Part shown: positions 9,892 to 22,900 of the stretch, one piece after another | Layout of the letters: each line of letters starts with the position of its first letter | Position numbering within the stretch: position 1 is the first letter of the stretch | Source: Macrosoma leucophasiata | Taxonomy: Eukaryota > Arthropoda > Insecta > Lepidoptera > Hedylidae | Direction: 5' to 3' | Assembly (NCBI GenBank): GCA_036365455.1 | Contig: JAWQUS010000016.1 | Span: forward strand, 12,733,001-12,797,000 | Length of the DNA stretch: 64,000 nucleotides | Made by a program: the position numbers and the translations under genes | The notes under the pieces: model-generated | What the model was told of the DNA's origin: nothing | What the model saw: only the letters and a program-made list of their open reading frames with translations | The model's database searches: none

Positions 9892-12800
9892 TTTACGAAG
9901 TTATAATGAATTCCGAATGGGTACTTGTTGAAGTGTTGATAAATTTAATTTGACGTGTTGCACGACTTGGCAGGTTAACGTTAATTCACTTAGTGTTCAG
10001 GTCTGAAATATTTTACTAATTATTTATTTCTGCTATTTTTATGAATTGGTTGTTTTGTCATGACTGTCATCAACTGTCATGTCAAATCAAAAACAATGAC
10101 AGATTGACAGAAAGTTGAGTTTAAGGAAGAATGGCCAAATCTCCATAGAGACTGGACTTTCCAGAGTACAGAATCAAATTAAACTGATTTGTGTTTGTTT
10201 TTATTACCCAAACTTATTTCCATTAAAAAAATATATCCTTAGAGCCAAGATCTAATAATATTACAAGAAAATAATTTGTTGCCTCGTATAGTTCATAAGT
10301 TCGTAAAATCTCCTAGTAAAGTCCCCATCACTTTACTGGGGCCATCTCATCATATTCCACATGGAAGCATCCAATCATCGCCATCTTCCATATGGATATT
10401 TATTATCATGAGAAATGAAGATAAAAATTACTCAAGATTGGCTGTTAAGGACTTGAATCCGTAGCCGTAAAACCATTATAAACGGTAATGGTTTTTTACA
10501 TATACATGGCTTATCTGTTGCAATCAACGATTACGGTACGATTTGACCAATGTTATTTAGTCTTACAAGCATTGAGCTATATACATGGAGGAGAAATACC
10601 TACAGAATTGGCGTGATTGCCTATAATTTGGGCGATTACAATGGCCGCCTTTCATAGGGTTGTTTTCGATAAATATCGATATCATCTTCTAATACATGAG
10701 CGGTTAATATCGATATTTTATCAACACGAATTCTTATTCTTTTAAAGTATGTATACTTAGTCTTAGTAAAATCCACTAAATTAGAGTTGAGTATAATTGT
10801 AATAATTATGATGTAGTAATAAAATGTATCCTGTAATTTACATGCAAATTATATGGTAAAATATAAAAGAAAGCTATATTATACGAGTATACTGAAGATC
10901 TTATGTACCTACTATACTTTTAGCAAATAAATAAATTCATTCATTCAAATGATCTCATTGATTCCCAGCAGCTTGCGAAAGGTTCTCAACCTAGCTAAAA
11001 ATTTCAAATTGTGGTAATGTTGAATTTCAGTAGGATTATCTATATCAGCCTTCAAATGTGAGTCTTATGCTGACCAGCTCCTTGGAATGCATCTCTGTAA
11101 ATATTGTTGCTATGTATTCCAAATTTTAATCATTATGTTAAGGTAATTTGAGTAGCACGATGACGCTTCGGTCAAGTTACAGGCCAATAAACACATTTTA
11201 TTTTTGTGCATTCTCGAAAGATCTTCTAGTTACGTGTTGGACGTGAGTGCAACAGGATTTTTTTTTATTTTTTCATTATTACTCTACCTTAAACAATATT
11301 ATAAAAGTAGCAGGAACGGTTCTAGGTGTGTTAATGATATGAGTAATTGAAAAGAAATGGAACCTGCTTCAATTTTCAGATGATACGCATGTAGAAGTTA
11401 GTGACACAGATCTGTACGGCATGAATTGGAAAAAAAAAACTGTGTTATGTTGTGCTTATACTTATATTACACTCTAACAATCTCTGAAAAAATTCCATGC
11501 TATATCGGGTGCAAAAAAGGAGAAAACAAAAATGATTTCGAATCGAATCTAGTATAATGCTAATACAATATAATATTACATACTCTAAATTGATATGAAA
11601 ATAATTTTATATCGATACTTTGATATATCAGGTTAGTATTCGTACATCACTATATAAAAATGCTATTTTTAGAAAAGAATGAATATCATTAAAAGTCGTA
11701 TAAGTCATACTAAACTTACACAGGTCTTCAAAACTCTTAATAAAACATATCACTGTATATCACTGCATTTCAAAATCCCACCGAATACGACACAATCCGT
11801 GAAAATTTGTACATAACCTCACAAAGTTCAATCCATGATGATGAGAAACAGTACGGGAGCATAATCAGTCAACATAAAGCAAAACCTAGAATAGCACATT
11901 ATCTAGTTAAAACATTTAGTTTTCAATAAAACAGCAAAAATATTACGAGCACCTGTTTGTTTGACAACAGATGTACCACTACCACAAATCGGTCACGCGA
12001 AGGCTTGTATGACGTCACATCAAATCATTTTCAAAATTGATACTCTGCATACATCTTGTCTCTTTTTACATAGGGAGCTGCTGGTTAGTTAGAAGGAGTC
12101 AAAACTGTTTTTGTCAGACATGTGTCGATTTTACCCATTATTGTGTAACTACTGTTTCTATAGTAGAATGCGCCTTCTCCATGTATATTAACTCTATGCT
12201 TACAAAACATAGTACGCTAATCAGCATTCTCTCAACTTTCATCTTAGTCCGGTCAATTTAACCCAAAAATAAGGTTAACCTTACATTAATTCCCAGAAAG
12301 CTGAAACTTAACATAGATACGTACACGTTTTTACCTATGAGGTAGTGTACCTAGCCCGTTTTTTTATTTTTTTTTCTTCGGTAGGCAGGTCTATTCCACG
12401 GTCTATTACAGTAAAATTTGATGAATGTTTGGTTATACTTCTTTTCAGTCGTTGCCCTCTTCTCAGAGTGCTCGGTGTCGATCAGGTACAGCTCGAGTGA
12501 CAAGTTCCGTTATACTTGGTTATAAACATACTTTAGTCATCATCATCGTCATTAATTATTTCTTCTTCTTCCCCTCCATCTACTTCTCTCTCTCTCCATT
12601 TTCTTCTTCTGTCCCATCTTCTTGAGTTGAAGTAAATTGTACTAACAGCGATACATCAGTTGTTACTGTTGTTTCGTCGTTGATGTGCAAATCTTCTTCT
12701 GTTGGAGATTCAACATTTGAATATGATTGGCCCGCTAGTGAACAAAATAAGCCTACCTCGTAGGTGTGTGGAAACGTGTACATAATATAAACAATACCTA

Positions 12801-14004
12801 CAGCGTAAGAAAATTTTGTAATTATTTTTTTCAAAAATGGTTAGTGCTATGAAAAAACGTGTAAGGACAATTTTTGTAGACAATTGCATTATCTCCAATT
12901 TTTGTATAACATATTTTATCATAAAATTAACTGATTCGCTGAAAAATTCAAAATACCTGTTTTTTCAACTTTGGACCTTGAATAAAAATGTTTGCAGACA
13001 TAGGATCGATGGGGAAAGAAAGAAAAGAAAAATATATTTATTTGGTACATAATAGAAAACAAAACAGAAAAAAAAGATAGGAAACCTTTCACAATTTTAT
13101 AACAATGGTGTACTTAACATCTATGCAAAAGTGTTCTGGGAATGTTTGCAAGGGTCAATGTCCAAAATTGACTGGACTATCTGAATAAAATAACTCCGAT
13201 ACGCTGTCATGATCATAAATAATCTGCTGATTTAGCTGTCTAAATAGGCAAAGCGTTTCAATCGCGTTTTATCATGTAAGTGTACGCGAAGTGTATATCG
13301 AACGAGATTTGAATACCAAAGATCAAGAAAATAATTTAGCTGTTTGAAAAAAAAAGTTCGTGTCTACATGTCATGTGGCCATTCTGTGGAGAAAACTCCA
13401 CCAAAAGGTTGTATACTCTTTCCAAAAGGTAAAAACGCGGGAAAAAGCTTATTATAAAACATTTTAAAACTTGTGCATAATGCTTCTAGGTATTTCTGAA
13501 TTTTCTGATTTACCTTTGTGTAGAAATGGTGGGGATTTTATCATAAAGCGTTCTGGCCGAACGCACGTGTTTAAATATGATATACTGTAGTAAAAAGAAC
13601 GAACATGCACGCGGGTGTAAAAATGATTCAGTGTAGTAAAAAGTCACTTAATTTTTTTTGTCAAAGTGAATTCAAAAATTAAAAGTTCTTATCATTTTTT
13701 TGGATTAATCTTATCCATGTTCCATTTGGATATTCAATACAAAAAGAACAAATGAAATATAGAATGTGATAAAGATTGATTATAAGAAACTTGAATCCAC
13801 GGCCGTAAAACTAATTTTAATTAAAAAATTAATCGGTCTGTCAACTGTCATTCACTCTATTTTGCTGTCAACTGTCAATTGTGTTTTTGGATTAATTTGG
13901 ATTTCTTTTTCTCGTGTCACTTGATAAAATTGCCGCAAAGTTAAAGTATGTTATTTTAAGAAATTGTTTATAATAAGTGTGAAATATCTTATCAAGTTAT
14001 TAAT
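9892..14004. other. 4.1-kb intergenic region between divergent LAMTOR2 and WDR45B
   Basis: It must hold both promoters. Recognisable content is repeat D at 10290-10475 and a short relic of the same repeat near 13785-13810 ('acttgaatccacggccgtaaaac'). The rest is AT-rich with no exon or RNA gene I can support. A minus-strand acidic open frame at 12580-12834 has no recognisable domain. Confidence 0.5.
10290..10475. repeat. Dispersed repeat family D, short copy
   Basis: The blocks 'cgtaaaatctcc', 'aaagtccccatcactttact', 'aagcatccaatcatcg' and 'aaggacttgaatccg' also occur, in the same order, at 55165-55260 and 55762-55810. There they are separated by an inserted element. This shorter copy shows the uninterrupted state. 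Confidence 0.8.
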
Positions 14005-16248
14005 ATGAACTTATCGGAGGACAACAGTTTTTCAAATGGTTTGCTGTATGTTGGGTTTAACCAGGATCAAGGTACTCTCAATACTTCTCATCTTGTTTTT
14101 CTTGTGTAACTAGCAATTACTGTTATTTATCTAACTTTTTGTGTGGTTCTTTCTTTAGGATGTTTCGCTTGCGGAACAGAGAATGGATTTCGTGTATTCA
14201 ATAGTGACCCACTTAAGGAAAAAGAACGACAAAATTTTGCGGAAGGTGGTCTGTCATACGTCGAAATGTTGTTCAGATGTAATTATATGGCTTTAGTTGG
14301 AGGTGGAAAAACGCCAGTGTATCCTCCAAACAGTGTTATTATATGGGATGACTTGAAAAAGGATTCGGCTATCACTCTTGATTTCAACAATCCTGTGAAG
14401 GCTGTCAAATTGAGAAGAGATCGTATTGTTGTTGTTTTGGGTAATTAGTTATTTTTATAATTACACACATATTCTAAGATGTTACTTAAAACATTGCTTG
14501 ACTCACATTCAGCTTAAGAAACTTTATGAGGATGCCTCGAAATTCATGTTCTTAGTTGTATTTTCACAATGTCTTAGAAATCCATTTTTATAGAAAAATA
14601 TGGTATTTAATTATATTTCCAGACAGTTCCGACACGAACAACTTACTAGCGACTTATGAGTGCAAGAATATGGGATAAATGTTAATACTCCTAGAAACTT
14701 CAAGGTCGGTTGTGACGTACCTTGGAGTTTGACAATTGCTTTCTCACCTCAAACGGAGGCAGAATGTTGAGTTGACGTTATTAGTTACAACTAAGAATAC
14801 CAATTTCATTGAGTAAGGTTGAGTTAAAGTCGAGATTATGACTTAGAATATGGTGTATAAACGAGTTATTAAACTTCCTCAAGCTACCAGAAAAATATGA
14901 CAATAGATTTCTTATTGGCATATTTTCTGCTGCTTCAGAGCTTAAATCAACATAAATATTCAGTTTTATGAGTACTATATAAATTGGTAATTAATGTATG
15001 TTTCAGAAAATCTGATAAAAGTTTACACATTTACGGCTCAACCACAACTGCTCCATGTGTTTGAAACATGTCAGAATACTCGGGGACTGTGCGTTGTATG
15101 CCCAAACAGTAACAATGCACTATTAGCTTATCCTAGCCGTAAAACAGGTCATGTTCAGGTACATACTAAGTCTTATGTTATTTATTTTGTTATTGTATTA
15201 CAAAAGATGGTGTATTTTTTTTATTATCATTGAGCAAAATTATTTAAGTTTATAACTTCTATGCACACAAATAAAACTGTAATGCAGACTTAATGCTACT
15301 ACAGGGCATTAACTATTATTAACCTTTAGATATGAAGTCTATACAATCTCTATATAATAATTTGCAGCTAGTGGAACTCAGTAGTCATGCTGGTACGAGT
15401 ACAGCCCCAGAAGGACATTTGATTGTAGCCCATGAAGCTCCTCTCAGCTGCTTGGCACTGAATGTTGGAGGCACAAGACTGGCAACAGCTTCAACCAAAG
15501 GCACTCTCATCAGAGTTTTTGATACCAGTACTGGCCAAAAATTGGCAGAACTTAGACGAGGCGCACATCAGGTACATAAGGAATTGTATTCTAAGAACAA
15601 TCATGATAGTAATATTAACCTGAGGTGTCATTTTATCAATTTCAAAATTAGTTTTAATACATATTTATGCAAAAGATATAAGTAATAAATATAGTAAAAA
15701 TTTGCTTCCCTTTTTATTATTTTTTTTTCTAATTATACAAAAGTACTTGTTTATAGATAATAACATATTTAAATTTAATTATTAAATTTAATCTTTTTCT
15801 TGTTTATAAAGTAATTTTCATATTTGTAGGCCACCATTTACTGCATAAATTTCAATCACACAAGCACCAATTTGTGTGTTACATCAGATCATGGAACTGT
15901 TCACGTATTTAGCCTTGAAGATGAGAAATTGAATAAGCAATCGACATTGGCAACTGTCAACTTTTTGCCTAAATATTTTTCTAGTAACTGGAGCTTTTGT
16001 AAATTTACAATACCAAATGGACCTCCATGCATTTGTGCATTTGGTGTGGACAAAAGTTCTATAATTGGTTAGTAAAGTTTGTCCATTTCCTGTTATACTG
16101 CTATTCATTTAAATGAATTGTTAACTTAATTATTTATGTTTCAGTAATTTGTGCTGATGGTTCATACTATAAATATAAGTTCAACGAGAAAGGAGAATGC
16201 AACAGAGATGTATATGCTCAATTCCTGGAAACATCAGAAGATAGATAA
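14005..16248 (+). CDS. WDR45B: WDR45B (WIPI3), PROPPIN-family autophagy protein
   Basis: Six exons: 14005-14071, 14159-14440, 15007-15158, 15368-15571, 15830-16067 and 16145-16248. They total 1047 bases and encode 348 residues (human about 344). All junctions are GT-AG and in frame. The whole protein matches the WIPI3/WIPI4 family: '[17 protein letters not shown]', '[14 protein letters not shown]', '[17 protein letters not shown]', '[18 protein letters not shown]', '[12 protein letters not shown]' and 'CADGSYYKY'. It folds as a seven-bladed beta-propeller. The LRRG phosphoinositide-binding motif (in [11 protein letters not shown]) is intact, so binding to PI3P membranes is expected. In mammals WIPI3 acts in autophagosome formation and links to TSC/AMPK signalling. 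AATAAA at 16781-16786 is a plausible poly(A) signal. Confidence 0.97.
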
Positions 16249-18263
16249 ATATAGTATAGCAATATCTTATTCGGAAGGTTTCAAATTTAAGAAATTAGAG
16301 ATGTGACATGAGCTAATTTCTATGATGAAATTGATTTTATGGTACTATATTAGATGGAATTCACAATTTTTTAGTCAAAAAACTCCACCTCTCTTTACTG
16401 AGAAATTAGTAGATTTATTCTTGGTCCTGTTCAAATAATCTGTTGATATGGTACTTCACTTAAATTCACAATATTTAAATTTTATGATTATTTCAAATAA
16501 TTTTCGTGTAATTAAATTACCAAGTAAAAGAATATGTATGGGACCAAGGTTTATTAAATACATATAATTTTATGGAAAATACGACTGGAGGACTATATTG
16601 TGTGAGTTTTGTTAATATGGTGCCAATGTTTCTATTTTTATGAGCACACAAAGGTGCATTAGTTGGATAACATGCAGAATGTTTTTAATGGACAGCCTTG
16701 ACTAGATGCAGACACATCATTTGTATCTTTATAAATCTATATGATATAAATGAATATATCTGTTATTCATAAAGAAATCAAATAAATTTTATATCTTTAA
16801 CATGTATATGTATTTGATAGTGTAATGCAGCTAGAATATAATTTTCAGGCCTTGGTGTAGATCTCATATTGTCATGGAGTAAATAAATTGTAATGACAAT
16901 TTAATACTACGGCCTTTACTTATCCATCGGAAAAGAATGTTTCAAACATATCTATTTCAATATTAATTGAATGAATGAATTAAAAATTATTAGTTCTGTA
17001 GTATTTAGAAAAATATCTTATTACCTACCAAATTCTCAGGAATAGACATAAGTACCTGTTTGATTGTCCATTTTTGGGACATCTACCTGATATTTTGGTA
17101 CAAAATATAAATTTCGTCTGCTAGATATTAAGCAGCATGTACATGATTTTCAATCATTTTTTAAAATTATTTTCCATATATGTCCTCAATTAATGAAGCA
17201 AACAGTTATGTACTCTTTTCGTTTAACATTTAACAAAGAGGGTCTTTATAATAAGATGTCAAATTTGTTTGTTGTTTGTATCAGTTGGACGTGATAAACA
17301 AAATAAGGACAAATAAGTCTGCACGTAGAATTCTTTGAAGACGCTCAGATAAAGGACTGTACCTATTATCTTGTCAACAATTGAAGAACACATGGTGTAT
17401 CGTTAGATGCAAAGATATAAGAGGAGTCAGATTCCCAATACGCACCGGCCGCTGGGCGTTCGATTAGACTCGTGGACGGTCAGGCGACCGTTCCAAATCA
17501 TTCCGAATCATCCATTCATTGTGCTTTCGCCCGCCGAGCGCAAACTTAGTGAGAAAAATTAAGTTATAAACGATATCACATCGTCAGTTATCAAATATAT
17601 CAAAACAGGGAGTACTGCCAGCTAACTCAATTATACGGAAAACGACGGACATCTGGATTTTGTAGTATAATCACGTCTTTTTACTCGCGTGTACGTCTGT
17701 CTGTAGGCCATTTTTGTGACGCGAGCAAACACTAATTAGGTAAGGTCAGGTGTGTTTGCCTCGCGCCTAATTGGTGTAAATTTTCCCGCCAAGATAAGCT
17801 CCTCTCACTTACAATGGTTGAAGCAGTTTTCATAGAAAAGCGTGTGTATTGTCAATCTTCTCTTATAATATTATTATATTTACTATAAAAATACAATACT
17901 TAGTTATTAAAATATTTTAGTATATTCAACCTAAACTCAACATTTATATTATATATTATTCCTTTGTACATTTTATACATTGAACCCGTATTTTCACGAA
18001 TTTTGTTAGACATGAAATTATAATTAAATGCTACTTTTGTTACTTACCAAATCCTTTTTATTCTGTTTCGGCGGACACTAAAAACCAAATATGTTGTAGG
18101 TACATCCATATTTTGCGGACTACTGAGGTAGTTAGTATTTTATTATTGCACGATTTCATGAATCAGTAAAAGTTACCCATACACCAAGCGCTTTGACATA
18201 TTGAAATCTCTAAACCTTGCTTAAATACTCATTTTAATTTCACAATTTCATGCAATGCATGTA

Positions 18264-18384
18264 CTATCAGAGAACTGACCGCTTGATCATCGACTACCTG
18301 ACGCGGTGCTCTCCGCTTATCCAAAATCAATTATAGCTTTTATTACCACCACATAAGGTGCTATGTGGTCAAGTACCCTGATAG
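18264..18384. mobile_element. Complete MITE of family C (TA target site)
   Basis: It is bounded by TA on both sides (18262-18263 and 18385-18386), with imperfect terminal inverted repeats 'CTATCAGAGAACTGACCGCT' and, on the other strand, 'CTATCAGGGTACTTGACCAC'. The body is about 121 bp and non-coding. The TA target fits mobilisation by a Tc1/mariner-type transposase. A half copy lies at 8466-8545. Confidence 0.8.
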
Positions 18385-19780
18385 TATATAAAAACCTTAT
18401 ACAACTGAAAGTGAACTTTATTAAATACACACCAAATCAATATCACAATCAAAATAAAAATTATAACTATTTCATAATCAAATCTAAAATACTTGACTCA
18501 ATATTTGCAACATTTTATATTTATTATGTACCTAATTTAAAAAATACTTCTAATGTAAATCTTTGAAAAATGAGATTGAATAATAGGTGTGCCGATGTGT
18601 TACGACCATTATTTTAAAAAATAATTGGAATCGAGGTAGGATTTTTTTGATCTAGGTTTTTCTGGATAAGATTTTAATCAGCTAAACAACATCATAAAAT
18701 GAGACGTCTTTGGCTGTTAAAACAAACTTATACGTACTAACTGCATACGACGCCTTATTCGTGCTGCTTATAGCTTATGTAGTTGTATGATAATCATAAA
18801 TGTAGTAGGTATATACAGACAGTGTGTAGACCCACACCCACAGTACTACATTTATGATTTTAATATAACTATAAGTAATTTTCACGGTACAGGTACTATT
18901 ACCGTGACTCTATGGTTAATGCAAAATTTATTAATGCCCTATTTGTTTTTTACTTTTAAATTAATACAAGCCAGTCAAGCCAATCCAAAAAAATTGTAAA
19001 TGATTGATAGATAACTTCACAGTGCCCTAAATTTTTATGTTTGCAAATTTATATGGCTAAGGCCACCAACCACAGTTACCTTATTATTTAATTACAATTT
19101 ATTGAGCATAAAAAATAGGTACTAAAATTATAGTAAAAACATTGAAAAATAAATAGAAGGTAGTGTACGCGCAGAACTTAAATGCCACCGAGTGAAGTTG
19201 CCTCCAAAAACTTTGCCCCAGTTTGTTTCTTGGTTATTGGTGGTCTATGGTTTCATACCTCGCGACGACCACATACAAAAAAGCTAGTTTCAATGTTGGC
19301 CTGATGCATAGATAATTTCCTTAGGCGGGTTATCTGTAATCTGATGAAAGCTAACTTCTGCCATATTTTACTTCTCGCGTATCCCGTAAGACTTCGCAGT
19401 GATTTGTAACTAACTTCGCAGACGCATTTAAGTTTTGCACGAAGTGCAATATGTTTAAAAAGATCCTAAGTTGTACGTGTACCCCGCCTATGAAACGCCA
19501 TGATCTGAATGATCATTCGCCAGTGTGCTTTGTGTTTAATAATAATTTTAGACAGATACAGCTTGTCGCAGAGATCAGCTATATCTACTTACGTGATGTC
19601 ATTTATTAGTAAAGGTTGATTGTATCGATACAGTTAACACACATGATTACAAGGTACACTGTTAAACTATGGTCAACAGTCAATTGTAGGTTCTCGATGA
19701 ACAAATTAAAGTAGGTCTGGTTTGTATTGTTTTAAAAAACTGCACGCTTTTAATAGAATTGAGTTAGAGTAACATATTTC

Positions 19781-19786
19781 TTTATT
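19781..19786 (-). promoter_or_regulatory. Probable GUF1 poly(A) signal
   Basis: AATAAA on the minus strand, 164 nt after the GUF1 stop. A second AATAAA at 19943-19948 is almost on top of the stop codon (19950-19952), so it is less likely to be the main one. Confidence 0.5.
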
Positions 19787-19949
19787 CACATTGTATTATA
19801 ATCATGTTATTTTTTATTTTGTTAACCATGCAACGCCCATTGTAATCACCATTTCTTAATAAATGATAATAATTATTTTAATTCTGTGACGATTATTTCA
19901 ATTCTGTAAAAAGAAAACCCATTTGATTTCTCATTTCTTGAGTTTATTT

Positions 19950-22900
19950 TCATCTTTTGAGTACATCAATGAATGTATCTCTAGGTATTTTGATATTAGC
20001 TACACTTCGCATTTTCTTCTTGCCTTCTGCCTGCTGCTTGAGTAATTTTTTTCTTCGCGTGACGTCACCGCCGTACTGAAAATGAGTTGATCGAATTTAA
20101 TTCAGGTATAAAGCTCAGCGGGTTGTCCACTAACCCGTATCTCCACCAACCCGCATTGGAGCAGCGTGGTGGAGTAAGCTCCAGGCCTCGCCCCAAAAAG
20201 GGGAGAGACTCGTGCCCAGCAGTGGGACGTATAATGGGTTGCCATTATTATTATATAAAGGTCAAAACATATTGCGTACGTGTTTTGAGCTTTATATCTG
20301 AAATAAATATAGTGCCATAGAGAAAATGTACTAGTTTATGGTCTTCAGCCACGGCTAATGGACGCGTCCGACAATATGTTTTAAGATTAAGTAGTATCGC
20401 ACGGATCTTGAGCGCTGAACGACTGTGGGGATCATTGCCCGTCGTACACTTATGGCAAAATAGAATGTTAGAACCAATTGGTCGAGATACATGTATAGCG
20501 AGAGCAAAGCACAAATCACGACTGGTGTCTATGTAATGCATCGCGCGGTGAGCCAATAATTCTCAAACTTCATACCATCAAAGAGTAATATTTACTTCTG
20601 CGCAGGTGATGGTCAGGATATCTTACTAGTTCGAAAAACTTGCTTATTTTCTAGCAATTTTTTAAGCTCCGCACTTATTTAATGGTAGCCCGATTGCTCG
20701 TTATTTGCTCTGCTAAACTTAGAAAGGCGCTGCAAACCCACGCGGAACGCCCTACAAACGCAAACATTTCTATAAGGCGTCTAAAGATGTAAAAAAGGTA
20801 AATTATTATGTTATATTACCAATTTTGCTGTCACATCTTTTCTGTATGCCTTGATAGTTTCTCTGGAAAAAACTTTCCCACCAACAACAGCTTGAATAGC
20901 AACCTAGAAAAAAAAACCTCAGTTTTATTGTAGTAGTAGGTCAAGATCCCACTGCAGAATTATTTCGTTCATCCAGACATGCTGCAAACCTAATTGTTAC
21001 GCATATTTATAATCTAGAGAAAATATTTCCACTAAGTTGCCTAACAAAATTTGGCCGCAAGTATTTTTTTAATTCAAAATATTTTATCTTTAACAGCCCG
21101 CAACTCTTATTTGCGGCCGATTCAATTTGGCTCCCGTATATCATCATATAGAGAAAAAAAATAGCTTCAATTTGATATACAGGGTTAAATATATCTAGCG
21201 CATAAATCGTCAAAGGTGAGTTAGGTACGTTAAGACTAACTATTTTTTTTGTATGACCTTTGCCAAAACGCAGTACATCACATGATAAGAAATAAAATCG
21301 TTTCAAATGGGACTTCTACCAATTGTTAGCGATACGCTTCATTCATTCGCGTCAGCTGTTTACGTAACGACCGGAGCGGGAGGGGGGCACACGCAAAGCG
21401 CGGTCAAGCGCCCCGTCTAATCTAAGCATTTAGGTATTATAAAGACAGTACAACAAAGAGATTACAACTTATCATTAGATAAACCAAGATATGTGTTTTT
21501 AATGTAAATGTAAATGTAATCCATACTTATTTATTCGATCGCGTCACACGAGAAGCACACCACGAGCGCTCGAGCGGCGTGCGCACACGTCGTGTCTAAT
21601 TACCTACTGATTTCGTCATTTCGTCTAACCAAAGCTGGCATCGACCCCTATAGGTACCAGCATGAGAAGTATTAGAACTGCAAATTCTATTTATTATTTT
21701 TTGTATGGAAAAAAAAATTGAACTAGAAAATGTTGTACAACAAGAGTGTTAGTCTTGATGAGCCAAAGCCTCCCTTTAAGAATTATGCGCTAGATACAAG
21801 TAACCCTGTATAAATAATACATGTAGGTACGTTATGGATGTAAAAAGTTATCGGAGCGGAACGAAAATATGTAAGGGCGGCCAAGTGCGCAACGGTAGCC
21901 TTGATTTTTCAGTCTTTATACATATTGCCGTAAAATGGATTATATTTTATTAAAAAAAAAAAAATCCCAAAAAAATAAATATTTGTGGCCATTTTTTGAT
22001 AGGCAACCTAGTAGATATATATTCTCTAGATTATAAATATGCTTAAAAATTGGTTTGCAGCATTTCTGGATGAACGAAATGATTCTGCAGTGGGATCTTA
22101 ACCTATAAGTATTTATAGGGCATATGAGACTATGTTATCCCATACATTTCTCATGATTAATACATACCTGCACCATTTGACGCGGTATCATTTCTTTGAG
22201 TTTTGATGTTAACCTCCGTGCGGTGTATTCTAATCGGCTGACGTGCACTATAGTAGACAATTCGTCTACTAAAGTCCCATTGAGTAAAATGTCCATCTGA
22301 AATGAGAAATATTTATTTATAAAAATTTTATTGTCATAATTTTTGGGAATGAACAAACTCGTCGGCTAAACATCTATTTTAAGCTTTGTATATATATAAT
22401 GTCACAACCTCATAACAGGCAAGGCAACATAGTTTACTAAGATCCAAAAAAATATATTTAAATTAATTTTCTCAATTCAAGTCCTTACATAGTAATATTA
22501 TAAATGCGAAAGTAACTCTGTCTATCTGTTACATTTTCACGTCCAAACGACAGAACCGATTTTAATGAAATTTGGTTTAGAGATAGAGTTAACTTTGAGA
22601 AATAACATAGGCTACTTTTTAAACGACATCCACGCAGGCGAAGTCGCGGGCAACAGCTAGTCTTCTTTAATATAAAAGTGAATCGCAAAATGTGTTGGGA
22701 AGCGCATAACTCAACATCTGGACCAATCTGGCCAATTCTTTCTGGCGAAAAAAATTCGAATGATTGCCGAAAAAACCCTAAAAACAGCCCTTTTCTTTTT
22801 CCCATACAAATGTTTTCTAACTAAACCGTAGAGTCAATTTGAGCTTTATTGCTATTGTATACAGTTTATATTAAATTACAAGCACTCACTGTTGTCTAAG

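Larger units (their letters stand above)
16249..19949. other. 3.7-kb intergenic region between convergent WDR45B and GUF1
   Basis: This is AT-rich and non-coding. It holds the WDR45B 3' UTR, a complete MITE at 18264-18384 and a copy of repeat E (about 19185-19310; 'gagtgaagttgcctcc' ... 'gtttcaatgttggcctg'), which recurs at 23905-24005. No other gene is supported. Confidence 0.5.

Noticed and set aside
12580..12834. Minus-strand acidic ORF (SPTEEDLHINDETTV...) as a gene
   Set aside because: Low complexity (Glu/Asp-rich, cttctt-type repeats), no domain, no supporting splice structure; a nearby FPKG-like THAP resemblance at about 13390 is too weak.
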